From Spirodela intermedia (Eukaryota; Streptophyta; Magnoliopsida; Alismatales; Araceae), in contig LR746264.1 in NCBI GenBank assembly GCA_902729315.2, positions 3,078,878 to 3,142,877 on the forward strand: DNA of 64,000 nt, given 5' to 3'. Numbering within the stretch: position 1 is the stretch's first letter; the number at the start of each line of letters is the position of its first letter. Shown one piece after another: positions 11,230 to 23,352 of this stretch. Under the pieces are notes generated by a model. The model was not told the origin of the DNA. It did no database searches and was given only the letters and a program-made list of their open reading frames with translations. The position numbers were made by a program, and so were the translations under genes.

Positions 11230-12591
11230 CCTCCATGGCGAAGAAGAAGGATGGAGGATATGCTCTGCTGATTAATATATATATATATATATCTAGAAGA
11301 TGAATAAAAAAAAGAAAAAGAAAATCTGCCTTTTTAATAGTTTGGCTGGTATGTAGAGGTTAATGGACCGGGCTGCCTAGAGATAATGGGCTATGGGCCT
11401 TTACTCTTAGGCCCACTACGGGCCTTCTAGAGGCTCAAGGTATAGCTCAGCCCGTCAACGGGGGCTGCTAGGTAGAGCCACTAGATCATTCTAGATCGTC
11501 TTTCTTCTAAAAATAAAATAATTAGTCTATTATTTTTTTGGGTTTATAGTACCTAAAAAGGGAGAATTATTGATGATAAATCATTTATTTATTTCATATT
11601 CAAATTATGACCTGATGTCATAATTAAGGGGTACCAAATTATGTGTATTTATTTATATTAAATAATGTTAGATCCATGAGCGGGGCTATTTATATGACAG
11701 ATTTAAGTAGTCAACAGTATTTATACGAAGAATAAAAGATTCAATAGTTAAGTATTCAAAATATTTGATTTGACTTTTGTAAAATATGACTTGACCTCGT
11801 GGTTATTGAGAAGAAATTGTATATTTATTTATTTATTTCATATTCAAAATAATCACAAACATGATTTATATTGATATGTGGAGTCACCTATATTTTATAT
11901 TTAATGAAAATTTTATATGCAGAATAAATGTCATTAATTAATTTTTTTATTAAAAATAATTGGTTTGACTTATTGTAAAGTCTGACCTGACGTCATAAAA
12001 ATAAACGTATTTTCTGGAATACTTTGTCGGCCGACGTGTGGGCCCGCCAAGTACGTGGTCGGGGCTCCGGAGGGTAGAATCGTCCCAGGTGGCACGTCCC
12101 CTTCTTGTTCTCTTCGCTCGTTTCATCTTAAGTTTCATCTTTTCCTCGTCTTCCCCAACAGCATTCGTCGGAGCCTCGCCGCGATCGAGGAGGAGGATCA
12201 GAGGTGAGGGAGAGACGTCCCCCCTACCCATGTTTCTTTGGCTTCATCGATTCCTCCTCTTGCCCCAAACCTACCCTTCTCATCTTTGTAATTGCGGCCG
12301 TATCGCTGATAATGCTTTGCTTTGCGGAATCTGGAAAGAACCTAGAGGTCGATGATGTTTGCTGAATTCGCGGTTTTTTTTCCCAAATTATTGTTGGATG
12401 ATTCGGGTCTGCTCTCTCTGTCAATGCTTCGGGATGAATTGGGTGGATCTCTTCGTCGCGGGTGAACGGTGGCTCGGCTGAAATCGGTTTCTTCGCAGGA
12501 ACGATTCGTCTAATCGTTTGAATCTGCTGCTTCACTGCAGGAGGCGGCGGGGCGATCACGCTGAACGACGATTGTTCCCCGTACCGGAGCG
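11230..12591. other. Intergenic region plus 5' leader of the VTI11-like gene
   Basis: 11270-12000 is AT-rich with a TA microsatellite at about 11274-11292 and no gene. The GC-rich stretch after 12030 is promoter and leader of the SNARE gene. A likely leader intron runs from a donor near 12203 (CAGAG|GTGAGG) to an acceptor at 12540 (TTCACTGCAG). Confidence 0.5.
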
Positions 12592-14979
12592 ATGAGTGAG
12601 GTTTTCGAAGGGTACGAGCGCCAGTACTGCGAGCTCTCAGCATCTCTCTTCAAGAAGTGCACGTCCGCCGGCCTTCTTGATGGGGGTAATGTGGCCTCAA
12701 CCTGTTACCTGCGTCTGGAAGCGGGTCTCGCCCGGGATACTTGGCGGATTTGCTGTCCTTCATGAGAAATTGGCGCAATAGGCGCGGCAATTGGTTGTGC
12801 ATATTTATCTGATCATGCTCCGCACCCTGAAATCCGTTCCGTCTTCATTTCTTCAGAACAGAAGAAACAGAAAGTGTCCGAGATCAAGACTGGATTGGAG
12901 GACGCCGAAGCTTTGGTATCTGCTTCGACGCCTATCGTATCATCACATATTCTTCCCTCCACCGCTTGCTGACGCCTCACGTTTCTCTGTCGGAATGCGT
13001 GCTTTAGATCCGGAAAATGGACCTGGAGGCGCGGAGTCTGCAGCCCAGCTTGAAGGCCATGCTTCTTGCCAAGCTGAGGGAATATAAGTCCGATCTCAAC
13101 AGCTTGAAAGGCGAAGTGAAGAAGATCACGTCCCCAAACCCTAATCAAAGTGTTCGTGAGGAGCTACTGGAGTCGGGGATGGCAGATACACTGATGGTAT
13201 GCTCACACTCTCATCCCTATAATCTTTTTGAGCGTCTTCTTCATTGGGTCCACCAAACCATTGAGATGCTGTTTGAGCCTCTTCTTCTGCGTCTCGGACA
13301 GGGTAGCAGGAGCTAGTTTAGGGTTTTAGTTATGACGCTTCTTTTGCTCACTGATGCTTAGGGTTGCCTCTAGTGAGACGTCTTGCCTGAAAAACTTGAC
13401 ATGGGTCTTCTTCCTCCTTTGGGCCTACCCCTGACCCATTGCAGCTTCTATTTTATTGTTTTCTTAGGTTATGATGATAAGATTGCTGTAAGAAACTACT
13501 ATTAAAACGTGAGAATTTCCTGAAATAGATAAAAGAAGGCTAGGGTCCGGATTAGATCAGATTCCTTCTGTTATTTTAGCTGCATCCATGCTCCCACTTG
13601 AGAAACTTATGGAAACATTTCTCCCTCTAAGAACAGCTGATGGATTGCTTGCTTGAAGATGGCCGGATGATGAGAGATTAGGATCCTCATCTCTTCTATC
13701 TGCCATCCCTTTCCTTCTCCCTGGCCCCTCGATCGCCTTCTTTGCATGCTACCAGGTTGTATGACCATTGCAGATCTAGTAGATGAGCTAAGCTCCGGCA
13801 TGCAACACATTTCTTTCTTTCTTTCTTTCTTTTTTTTTGGCTTCATCACCATCCTAATTGTACCTTTGTAGAACTTCGTATGGGAAACTCCCTGTAGATG
13901 CTAGATTTCTCAGAAACTTTCCCTCTACTGTTAATATGGAAATCCCTTCTGAGTCATTCCCTTCACTAGAAATTGCTGAATCTACTGCTCCTAGGCTAGA
14001 CAAGCTCAGCATATCAAGAACAGAGGCAAGAAGAGCTTGTCCGGGGCGGCTTGCCTTGTCTATCTTTCAAGTTACCGTAGAAGGAAAATGGCCGGACATG
14101 AATGACTATCAAGGATGCCTGCTTTCTTCTGGTCAATGATTTTGCGATAATTTTCTGTGGATTGATGTAACTCTTCTGTTCATTGACGATCAATGTTAGT
14201 TTAGTGAAATGATTGATGGTTTAATTCTTGCAGGCGTCTGCAGATCAGAGAGGAAGGCTGTTGATGTCCACCGAAAGGCTGAACCAGTCCAGTGAGAGGA
14301 TCAAGGAGAGCCGAAGAACCATGCTGGAGACAGAAGAACTGGGTGTCTCCATCCTCCAGGACCTCCATCAGCAGCGTCAATCTCTCTTGCATGCTCATAA
14401 CACGGTTTGCTTTACCTCTCAATTCCCTTTCTTCTTTTTATAGTAATGATTGGCGGCGAAGGCGTCCATCCCCCCTCCCCTCTCTTTTTTTTTGCTTTTT
14501 CCCCCAAAACATACGCAGAATAATGAAAATAATCTCATTTCAAGGTGCTGAGAACTATTAAAATAGAACAATGTTTTTTCTATAATCGAGTTGCTCATGC
14601 ACAAGATGCTTGACCTCGAGGAGCATCAGTTCAACGGAGAAGAATATGCTGCAGGTCAACGGAATCATTTCCGTTTGTTTTACTAATTATTACCCGTGAA
14701 GACTCCTTTTTTTGAAAAAAACCAAAAATGCAGATTAATGGAAATAAACAAATAACAAGATGCTATTAGAATACAAATCATGAGGATCAAACGTTGACCA
14801 GGAAATCATTGTGCCTGCTCTTGCAGCTACACGGGGTGGACGACAACATCGGGAAGAGCAGGAAGATTCTGACCGCCATGTCCAGGCGGATGAGTAGGAA
14901 CAAGTGGATCATGGGCTCCGTGATCACATCTCTGGTTTTCGCCATTATTTTGATTCTGTATTTCAAGCTCGCCCACTAG
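12592..14979 (+). CDS. VTI11: VTI11-like vesicle SNARE (Qb-SNARE)
   Basis: Five coding exons join in frame: 12592-12685, 12857-12915, 13008-13196, 14234-14404 and 14827-14979, giving 221 residues, the usual length of plant VTI1 proteins. The start MSEVFEGYERQYCELSASLF is the family's N-terminus. Residues about 35-100 (EQKKQKVSEIKTGLEDAEAL, IRKMDLEARSLQPSLKAMLL) form the N-terminal helical bundle. The Qb SNARE motif follows (ADQRGRLLMSTERLNQSSER to LHGVDDNIGKSRKILTAMSR). The C-terminal anchor is MGSVITSLVFAIILILYFKL, ending at a short luminal tail (LAH). All introns are GT-AG. Plant VTI11 works in transport between the trans-Golgi network, prevacuolar compartment and vacuole. Resemblance to VTI11 rather than VTI12 is judged from the SASLFKKC and VDDNIGKS segments. 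The gene converges on the minus-strand gene that ends at 15325. Confidence 0.93.
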
Positions 14980-15324
14980 CCCATCATCTCTATTGCTGCT
15001 GCTGTATCCTTCTCTACGGGGGTTCTATGACGATGTTCATATCGCTTGGGGTTGACTTTTCCATGTGTTGACATAATTATTTGTCCAGTGTTCGGATGCC
15101 GGTTGTGTTTTCTGTGGAGCCGTTGACTTTAAGGTCGGTGTTCTCTGTACAGGAAGGGAGATGCTACTCCTTTTTTACTTCTTGCTCGGAAAATTTGTCG
15201 ACCGATTTCTCAAGGACGAGAGAGTAAGAGGAAGAGAGAGAAAAGAGCAGGGAAAGTGACGCGGCCGAAGTCAAGGAAGAACTTGAGAGAGAGAGAGAGA
15301 AAACATGAGAAGCCAAGATCACAG

Positions 15325-15953
15325 TCATTCGATCCTCACAGCCATCCACATATCGTCACTGAAAGGCAGCAGCCTGGCGCCCGCAGGCAACTGGGAGTTG
15401 TTTTTTCTAGGGCAGACGATGACCCTGATGGCCGATGTGGAGCTCTCCTCCTCACTCGCAGTGAATTCATATTTCCCCTGTACAGAGGCTGAGGCCGAGG
15501 AGATCTCGTCGTCCCCACGAGAGCGCGGCGACGAAGGCTCCCTCCTCCCATATGAACCCGGCACTGGTTCACCGCCGCCGCCGATTTCCTCCGCCAGTTT
15601 GCTGGAATTGGAAATGTCAGCGCCACCCGGGGGATCACTCTGGTTCTTTCTCTGGGCTGCATCATCTGATCCCAAGCAGAGAGCTTTTAGTTAAAAAAAG
15701 AAGAAGTAGCGATCCCCTCTCTTACCGGGGAGGAAGAAACCATATGATCGAAAGAAACCCTCTTCGAGGGTTGACCAGATTGAGGGCTTTGCATGTTTCT
15801 CATGGGAATGGAGAGAAAACACGTCACCTGAGAGGGGATCATCTTGATGAGCCCTCTGGGAGGGAAGAGGAGGAGGCAAGGAGGGAGAAACATCATTGAT
15901 TTTGATGACTTGGAACCTGGAGGAGAACCCGCTGGTGAACCTGCTCAGTTTAC
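15325..15953 (-). CDS. Unrecognised protein, C-terminal two exons
   Basis: On the minus strand an acceptor CTTTCAG at 15954-15960 opens an exon 15953-15726 (KLSRFTSGFSSRFQVIKIND, then a Ser/Pro-rich part and SIWSTLEEGFFRSYGFFLP). It ends at a consensus donor G|GTAAGAG. A second exon starts after TGATGCAG at about 15667 and runs to a stop at 15325 (QRKNQSDPPGGADISNSSKL, SASVQGKYEFTASEEESSTS, AIRVIVCPRKNNSQLPAGAR). The intron phases agree (phase 1), and the protein is mixed and not low-complexity, so it is likely real. No domain is recognised. The 5' part is missing: no further exon was found before the stop of the neighbouring DRB gene at 16672. It may be a truncated gene, a gene with a distant first exon, or an alternative 3' end of the DRB transcript. 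Confidence 0.45.
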
Positions 15954-15956
15954 CTG

Positions 15957-16424
15957 AAAGAGAATGATACTTGATTAGTCAATCCAAATGCCGGATTTAT
16001 TTTTTATTTTTATTTTTATTTCTAGCAACCATATGAACTATTATCATCAAATTTATCGTGCAAAAAAAAGGTTTCATAAATTTTAGGACCCAGAAGAAAA
16101 ATTAGCATCAAAATAGCTCGATGTCATGGTTGACTTCCAAGACCAATGAGATTATATGGAAAAAATCGAAATGAATTTCTCAAATTATCTTAATGCCAAG
16201 ATCAAAAAGTTTAGATGGGCATACAGTTCAAAGTTTAATTTCTCAAAATTATCCCAGGGAGTAAGATTTTCAGTAGTCAGGTCTCCAAAAGATTCGGCCA
16301 GACAGATAACATCAAAGTCCCAAAATATCATGCTTATCTTTCAAGATTAAAAAGATTATATATCCAAACAGTTCAGACGATGAGGTTGAAAATTGAGGTG
16401 ATTGTCAATGGGCTAATGACAGTC

Positions 16425-16466
<42 letters not shown>

Positions 16467-16671
16467 GTATCTCTCTATCTATCTATCTATCTATGGACCT
16501 ACTTATCTATCTCAGTTTACCCCATTTTCCAGGGTCGTCTCTGGGCCCGAGTAGAGTTACGACTCTGAAAAAGAGGCACGCCGAGTCCTCTAATTCCAGA
16601 AGCATATAAATCAAACCAAAGTGAAAAAAAGAGGAAGAAATAAATCTTAAATCACGAGGTAGAAGAGGTGC
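15957..16671. other. Non-coding gap with TA and TCTA microsatellites
   Basis: No exon was seen on either strand. It contains CT/TA runs (about 16427-16466) followed by a TATC repeat (16473-16494). Its right end should be the 3' untranslated region of the DRB-like gene. Confidence 0.4.
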
Positions 16672-19445
16672 TTATCCAGCCATTTTACGTTCTCTGAGCC
16701 TCGTCCATGCAACCTTCGCAGCATCGTCCTCTGCTTGCTTCTTGGTCTTCATAACACTGCCTTGGAACCTCTCGCCTTCGATTTCAACTCTGGAGGCAAA
16801 GGTGGGCATGTGAGAAGGGCCATCGCTGACTGTGTCGTAGACCGGCAAGGCAAGGCCCTCTTTCTGTGTCATCTCGCATAGGAGATTCTTATAGAACCTC
16901 CCCTCCTCCTGTAGAACAGAAAAAAAATAGGTGGCACCCTGAGTTATCTTTAATTAATTTTCCCATCTTTAAACCAAGATATATTGAATGAATTGAGCAA
17001 TCCATACCAGAAATCCTTACCAAGAACTGACATGAAGGCTTTTTGTTTCTATAAAACCAATTTCTTCTGATGGAAAGAAAGAACAACAGGGAAACATGGG
17101 TCTTAATTTTTCCAAGTTTTTGGGCAATAGAAAATTATCGGCAACATTGAAACAGATTTAATTTCTTTCAGATGATTTTCTAGTTCATGCGTCGATGCCA
17201 CAGTTCTTAGTTCTACTTGAAGAATGCTCCCATTTAGTTCAACTAAAGTTTAACAATTTCATCACGTTTTATTCAAGCTTATGAGAGACGGAAAAATTCT
17301 CAGGAAAAATAAATAAAAGATGTGTTTCATATTTTTAAAAGATTTTCAATTTCGTGCATTGATAGCAAAGCTAGTAGTTGTCATTGAAGAATGCTCCCAC
17401 TTAGGTTTAGTAAAGTTTTATATTTTCGTCCAGGTTCCTCCCTACTTCCAAGTTATTTCTGAAGAAAACTAAGATTTAAAACATGTAAATAGATCAAAAT
17501 ATAAAACTCATTATATGAAACTAAGAACAGAAAGGAGCATTGCCTCTAGATTTCCTTCTGGGAGAAAAAACTCCATAGCGACCTTTGCAGCTGCATGTTC
17601 TGCATCTTTCAGCAAGCTGAAGAACTGTGGGCTTTTGAAGGTCTGCCCACCGACTGTGACTGAGGCTTTGAAGCAAGTAGCTTGATCCATGCCCATAGAC
17701 TCGTTGTCATATGCCGGCATGCCCAAGCCTCGCCTCTGAGCATAATTCTGAAGCAGACCCTTGTACATGTGTTGGATTTCTACATCAAAAAACTCGATTA
17801 AAAAATTATCTATACAGTTGATATATATATATATATATATATCAGTTGATATAGTTGACTCTGAGCATAATCCCTACCCTTTGACTGTTGGTTGGGTGGT
17901 GAATTAGGTTGGAAGAGAAAAGTGGCCTGTCTAAGACCTCACTTAAGTTGTGAGATATATAATTGTAAGAGATTGGGTTTCCAAGGTATCAATGAGATTC
18001 CCGAACAGATATTGAGAATAATATAATGCATAAGATAGAATCATCGTAAAGAATTGCATCAATTACATTCATGTTCGAGGGGAGTAGATCTGATTCATCA
18101 CCTTTCGAATCTATACTCCTAGATGGGTTTGTATCAATCTCAGTTTTTGCATCCAAAGAGCCTGCATAAATCAAAATAATGCACCGAAATTGAACCAAGG
18201 ATTGCTTAAAGCCCACCGAATATGGAATGAATTCTGTATATTGCAACTATAGCAGCATATGCATACATCCAAAAACAAAACTGGCAAGTTGACTCAAAGG
18301 TCAACTGTGTACCACTAAATCATGTAGAAACTTGAGTTTCCAAAATATGAATGACATTATTCGATTTATAGTTACAAAAATAGTCCCTATGTTAGAATCA
18401 GCATCTTAGAAACATGATTGCGAAATTATACCACTTTCATCCATGTTTAAGGCAGCCATTTCAGGCCCGAATTTTTTTGATTCTCCATTCCTCGATGGGT
18501 TTTCATCCACCTCAAGCTTCTCAGGTGAAGATCCTACATAAATCGAGGATCACATCAAAACTGAGCAGAGTAGCAGAAATCCAGCGTTATAATTGGCCCC
18601 TATGATAGAATTAGCATCTTAGGAACATGATCGAGAAATTCTACCTGATTCATCCGTGTTTAAGGCAACCACATCAGGCCCAAGATTTTTCAATTCTTCA
18701 TTCCTCGATGGGTTTTCGTCCACCTCAAGCTTCTCAGGAGAAGAGGCTACAGAAATCGGAGATCGCACCAAAACATGAACTGGATGCTGAGTTATACAGA
18801 AATAAGAGATACTAATTCAAGAGGACTATAAAAAATTAATGCTAATTCCAGTGGGTCATGTTGAATCCTCTTCGACGAATTGGTAAAGATCAGATCGTGG
18901 GCTATTGCAGATCAAAGATGGAAGTGGAAATCATAGTACATTACCCATTTGAGACTATATACAACAGGGTTCGTACCCATCGATCGATGACTAACTTCAC
19001 CAAAGAATTTCACAGATATTCAACAACTATACAAACAGTGAACAAGGATCGGAGGAGGTAGCACGATCATCGGCCCCTCAGATCACTCCAGAACTGTTTA
19101 AATAGAATGAGACGCGCCAAACTGACGAGATTTTGGAAGAAACAACACGCGAATTCGACGGTGCTTACACGAAGGCTCCGCTAGTGGCCTCGGAGACGGT
19201 GGCGCCGCCGTCACCGCCGCGGAGGAGGACGAAACGAGCTCGTCGACGGCGAGGCGGGCGGCCCCGTTCTGGGCCTCCCTCTGCGTCCCGAAGAGCACAT
19301 CCTTTGGCCCGTCGAAGGTGACCCCATTGACGGTGACGGAGGCCTGGAAGCGAGGGATGTGGTCCGGCCCGATCCAGGAGCTCGTGTACAGTGGTTTTGC
19401 CCACTGTTTCTTCTGGCACAGCTCATGTAGCCTCTGCTTGTACAT
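16672..19445 (-). CDS. DRB-like protein with three dsRNA-binding domains
   Basis: Six exons on the minus strand join in frame: 19445-19169, 18746-18645, 18533-18432, 18161-18102, 17779-17544 and 16908-16672, giving 337 residues. Three dsRNA-binding domains are visible: MYKQRLHELCQKKQWAKPLY at residue 1, MYKGLLQNYAQRRGLGMPAY near 185, and FYKNLLCEMTQKEGLALPVY near 264. Each has the FKASVTVGG-type sheet and a final Ala/Lys-rich helix (KDAEHAAAKVAMEF, KKQAEDDAAKVAWTRL). Between domains 1 and 2 lies an acidic, Ser/Pro linker coded by two tandemly duplicated 102-bp exons and a shorter, diverged third copy (SSPEKLEVDENPSR, then KNLGPDVVALN or KFGPEMAALN). Plant DRB proteins bind dsRNA and assist Dicer-like enzymes; most have two domains, so three is notable. 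Intron 5 appears to use a GC donor (GAG|GCAATG), since frame and homology require exon 5 to end there. Whether it acts with DCL1, DCL4 or neither cannot be told. Confidence 0.85.
18432..18746 (-). repeat. Tandem duplication of a 102-bp coding exon with its intron
   Basis: Two exons of exactly 102 bp (18746-18645 and 18533-18432) share nearly the same sequence and the same phase-1 borders. The introns that follow them also match (AGCATCTTAG-AACATGAT on the plus strand near 18401 and 18613). The offset is about 213 bp. A third, more diverged and shortened copy starts at 18161 (TEIDTNPSR against LEVDENPSR). Confidence 0.85.
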
Positions 19446-19461
19446 CTCCCCGCGTCGCTTG

Positions 19462-19463
<2 letters not shown>

Positions 19464-19511
<48 letters not shown>
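19464..19511 (+). repeat. GA microsatellite in the DRB-like gene leader
   Basis: A GA run of about 48 bases lies just upstream of the minus-strand ATG at 19445. On the transcript strand it reads as a CT tract in the 5' leader or core promoter. Confidence 0.8.
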
Positions 19512-19512
<1 letters not shown>

Positions 19513-19761
19513 CAGATTGAGAAGGAGGGTTTTTGGGGTTCTTTAATGGGGTGGGGTGATGAACACCGGAGAAGGAAGGGGTGGAGGGTATATTCTTACC
19601 CCCCGCTGTACTACGAGGGACAAGCACAATTGATCCTCCATCCAACCCAGGCAAGAAAGGAATACCACTGCGACTGGTTCTTCCGACCGTTCTCTACCTT
19701 CATCCTCTGTTCTTATGATCTTCACAGATTAATAATCATGGGTTTGATCCACTTTATCTGA

Positions 19762-22460
19762 CGGTCAACTACCATCCATTGTTCTCTTCTGAGAAGAGGA
19801 TTGGCCGAATCTCTCCTGGCCAAAGCCGAGACCCAGCTACCCCTTCTGGCTAGGAGGAATGTCCAGACTGCAAGACTGGCCCCACTAGACTAGGCTTGCC
19901 CTGCAATGGGCTACTGGGTCTATATCATGGGAAGATCGTCCCAAAGCCCGTATTTCCAAGATATCTAGTAGTCTAATGAAATAACTTGGGCATCACATCT
20001 CAATATAGTACAATACAGTGCTGACCGTATGTCGTTCTTGTGCTGCCCTATTATTATCTACTCTAGATTTTTAATCCCATATTACTATGCATAGTGTGTT
20101 TGCATGAGGAAGATTATTGCACGAACATTAGTTGTATAAATCGAAACTATCTAAAACTTGTAAAATAAGTAGAGATGCAAATCAAATCATGACTTCTAGA
20201 TCCCACAATTAGAGGATTAGAAAGGAATGAATAAGCATTTTATTATTCAAATAAAAATTAGAAAATGAACTTCTATTTTTTTAATCATCAAAAGTGTTTA
20301 GGGTATCTGATAAATGATTGACACATGAAAAATAAAACCCTTTTTAAAAAATTTATTCATTACTAAAAAGAAATTGTAATTATTTTTCATCAAATGGTTT
20401 TTATATTCTTGGCATCATATGTAATGGTATGATTAAAACTAATATAAGAGACATAGACATAAAATTATAGATAATAAAAATATAATTAGGAGATAGGTTA
20501 ATACTATTGGTTCTAAGGAGTTTGCTAGAGGAACTAAGAAGGGGATGGATTGGTCTTTTTTCAATCACACTTAAATTTCTAGTATTCTTTTCTAAAAATG
20601 AAACCAAAATTTATAATGGTTTAGCACACCTTGCTTACTCTACTCTTTAAAGACTCTATCTATGGGCACTACTAACTCAAGATAGGACAAATATTAAATT
20701 CTAAGAGTTTAGTTTAGCTTCAATTTAATTTTGCAGTTCTAGAGGGCCAAGCATATTAGTACCTAACAAATATCTTCTAGATTTATAGTCTTAGGCTAAC
20801 TAGAGCACTAAAAGTGTTGAAATACAAATCAATGCCGAGTAAATATTTTTGCAATTCAACTTATAACTTCCAATAATGTAGATTCCACATCGAAGAAATG
20901 CAGAAACATCTTGTAGTGTGGTGTTTGAATGCTTTACAGAAAAATACTTGAATCATTTTTCCTCACTTATGGTGTTGGTGAGAATGATCTTATATAGAAT
21001 TATTTTTTATTTCTTACGATTATACCAATTAAATAATCACCCAATGGCTTGGGTTCACTCCATCTATTAGCTTTGGACCATTAGCTTTTTGTCATTTTCT
21101 TATTTTGTAATTGTAGTATAACACCTCTTGATTCGTTTTTTCTATATATGAGTCTACTAACTTCTAACTATGAAGAATAAATAGAAATATTTCATGAAGA
21201 TTATATACAAAAAATTATAATAATTTCTCATGATCTAAATTAGAACATTTTTATGTAATCAAGAGTTTCAAATATGTTCGATTTTTTAACATGAGAATTC
21301 CCATTTTACCCTTATATATTGTTTCTTCAAATTTAAGGCTTGTTCTTCCTTAATGATTCAATCTTTTTTTTAAATGAAAATTGCATTGAGTTTTTTTGTA
21401 GTAAGTCAACTCACGTATGAGGTTATCGAAGAGATTAGAGTAGAAAAAGGCTTGACACAAAGTCACCATATTACCTTTATATAGTGTTTTTCTCACAATG
21501 AGTGTGTAAAACTCATATGAGTGAGTTGAATAAAAGTCAACTCATTTCTTATAAAAATAAAGAGATACTCTAGGTCCTACAATCAGTCCTGAAATCACAT
21601 GGGACCTTTTCTAATATAAATATTGTTCCAATCTGTCTTCTAAGTCCTCAAAATAATTTTCTCAATATAAAATATTACTTTAAAATTCTATCTATTTTGC
21701 CTTCATCAACTATATAAGCACAAATAGACAATAGATGTAGGTTTGACATTTAAAAGGTAGTGAAAGTGTTGTGTTCAATTTAGAAAACTTGTGGTTTCTA
21801 TTACAAAAAGGGTCTATAGGGTCATTCATGGATGTAAATATAAATACATAATTAAATTCAAAAAAATTCAAAATTTAAGATGAATTATATCTAAAAACAA
21901 AAAATGATATGTTTTTTACTTGTTAATTTTTTTTCTTCAATCTTAAAACTAGAAATCCAAAATTATTTACTTAGGACTTTTGGTAACTCTAAACTTTGTT
22001 ACTTTTGGTAACCCAGCTTGTTCAATCTGAGGACCAATGAGAAGGACCAAACCCTAATAGAATGCCTTTTGTTTCAAGTCAGCATGAAATCTACTGTACT
22101 AACTTCTCTTTTTTAGTATGAAAGGATGATGCTCTAGTTCACTATAAGTAACTAGATCAACCCAAATAATGAAAAATAATAAAAAATATGTAAACCTCCA
22201 TTTAGGAAGAAACATTGGATGAATGAAATAATGTAACAACGCATCACACATTTAATGATTATATTTCTCGATGATTATAATATAAAAATAGGGTTTATAA
22301 TGTAATGCCACATTCCTTGAATCTAGAAGATTATGTTCCCCATTACTTATTAAAAAACAAGAAAAAAAATTCTACAAAATTGATTATATTTACTTTACAC
22401 TGGGCTCAATACTTTTCTAACGTCTACTCAACTCTCGCACAATAAACTATCCGGACTACA
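19762..22460. other. AT-rich intergenic DNA, nothing recognised
   Basis: About 2.7 kb with only scattered short open frames, no domain, no splice-consistent exons and no clear repeat unit. It may hold very old transposon sequence. Confidence 0.4.
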
Positions 22461-23264
22461 GATTTCAAGGAAAATCAATAACCACGATCTTGGAAACCAC
22501 TGATCTTGACCCGTGAGAGAGTACCGTCTATGACTTTTCCGTCTCTACACCGGCAAAGGTCCAAGAAAGCCAAACTTCTACCCATTTCCCAGGTACCCCG
22601 ACTTCAGCAACTCTCTCACTCACCAACATTGACTAGGGGATAACGTGTAAGAGGTCAGATCTCTCTCTATTTCCCAAGTGCCGACGGGATTTACCAACCT
22701 ACTAGTCTCTCCGTTAAACAGCCGCCATTCTCTGTTCGTAAGATTTTGTGCAGCTGGGCCCGGCAGGTAACTCTGATCAAATAGCCTCCCTCAGACAGAC
22801 ACCCTCCTGGGGGGTGCTTCAGATGTCCACGAGAGAAGGAACCCGAAGGACTCCGACTCCGTGAGAAAGGCAGAGCTTCAGAATAGCTCTGGTCACACGC
22901 GTTCATTCACATGAACGTGTCAAGGCCGAAGGGAAAGGTGTCACTCTCTCTCTCTCTCTTCAAGGACGGAGAGGTCAATCTTATGAGGAGAAGAGTACAT
23001 TGGCTAAGGTATGAAGGGCGTTCATTCATGCAGGTGGATGGATAACGAAGGATAGGAGTTCATGCAAACAGGGAGAAGCTGAGGAGAAGAATGTCAGGGC
23101 GTAGTTGGGAGCCTAGGACAGCTGCCATGAAGAGAGAGAGAAGTGGGAAGCTGTCGAAACGTCATGGAAGCAGAGGATAGCTGCAATCAAGAGAGAGAGA
23201 GGATGTGTGGTGAAGAACTGAACTATCAGCGAAGAATCCACCTACTCCAAGCGAGGACTCGACC

Positions 23265-23270
23265 TATAAG
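23265..23270 (+). promoter_or_regulatory. TATA element of glycine-rich gene A
   Basis: CCTATAAGAAGGGCCC lies about 88 bases before the ATG at 23353. The same CTATAAGAA core lies at a similar distance upstream of all four glycine-rich genes in the window (23265, 25465 and, inverted, 41363 and 42986), which shows that the promoters were duplicated with the genes. Confidence 0.6.
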
Positions 23271-23352
23271 AAGGGCCCTCGTCCACCATCTTGTCGACAT
23301 GAAGCATCAGCTCTTCGTCTTTCTACTACTTGTAGTTCTCTTCTGAAAGAAG

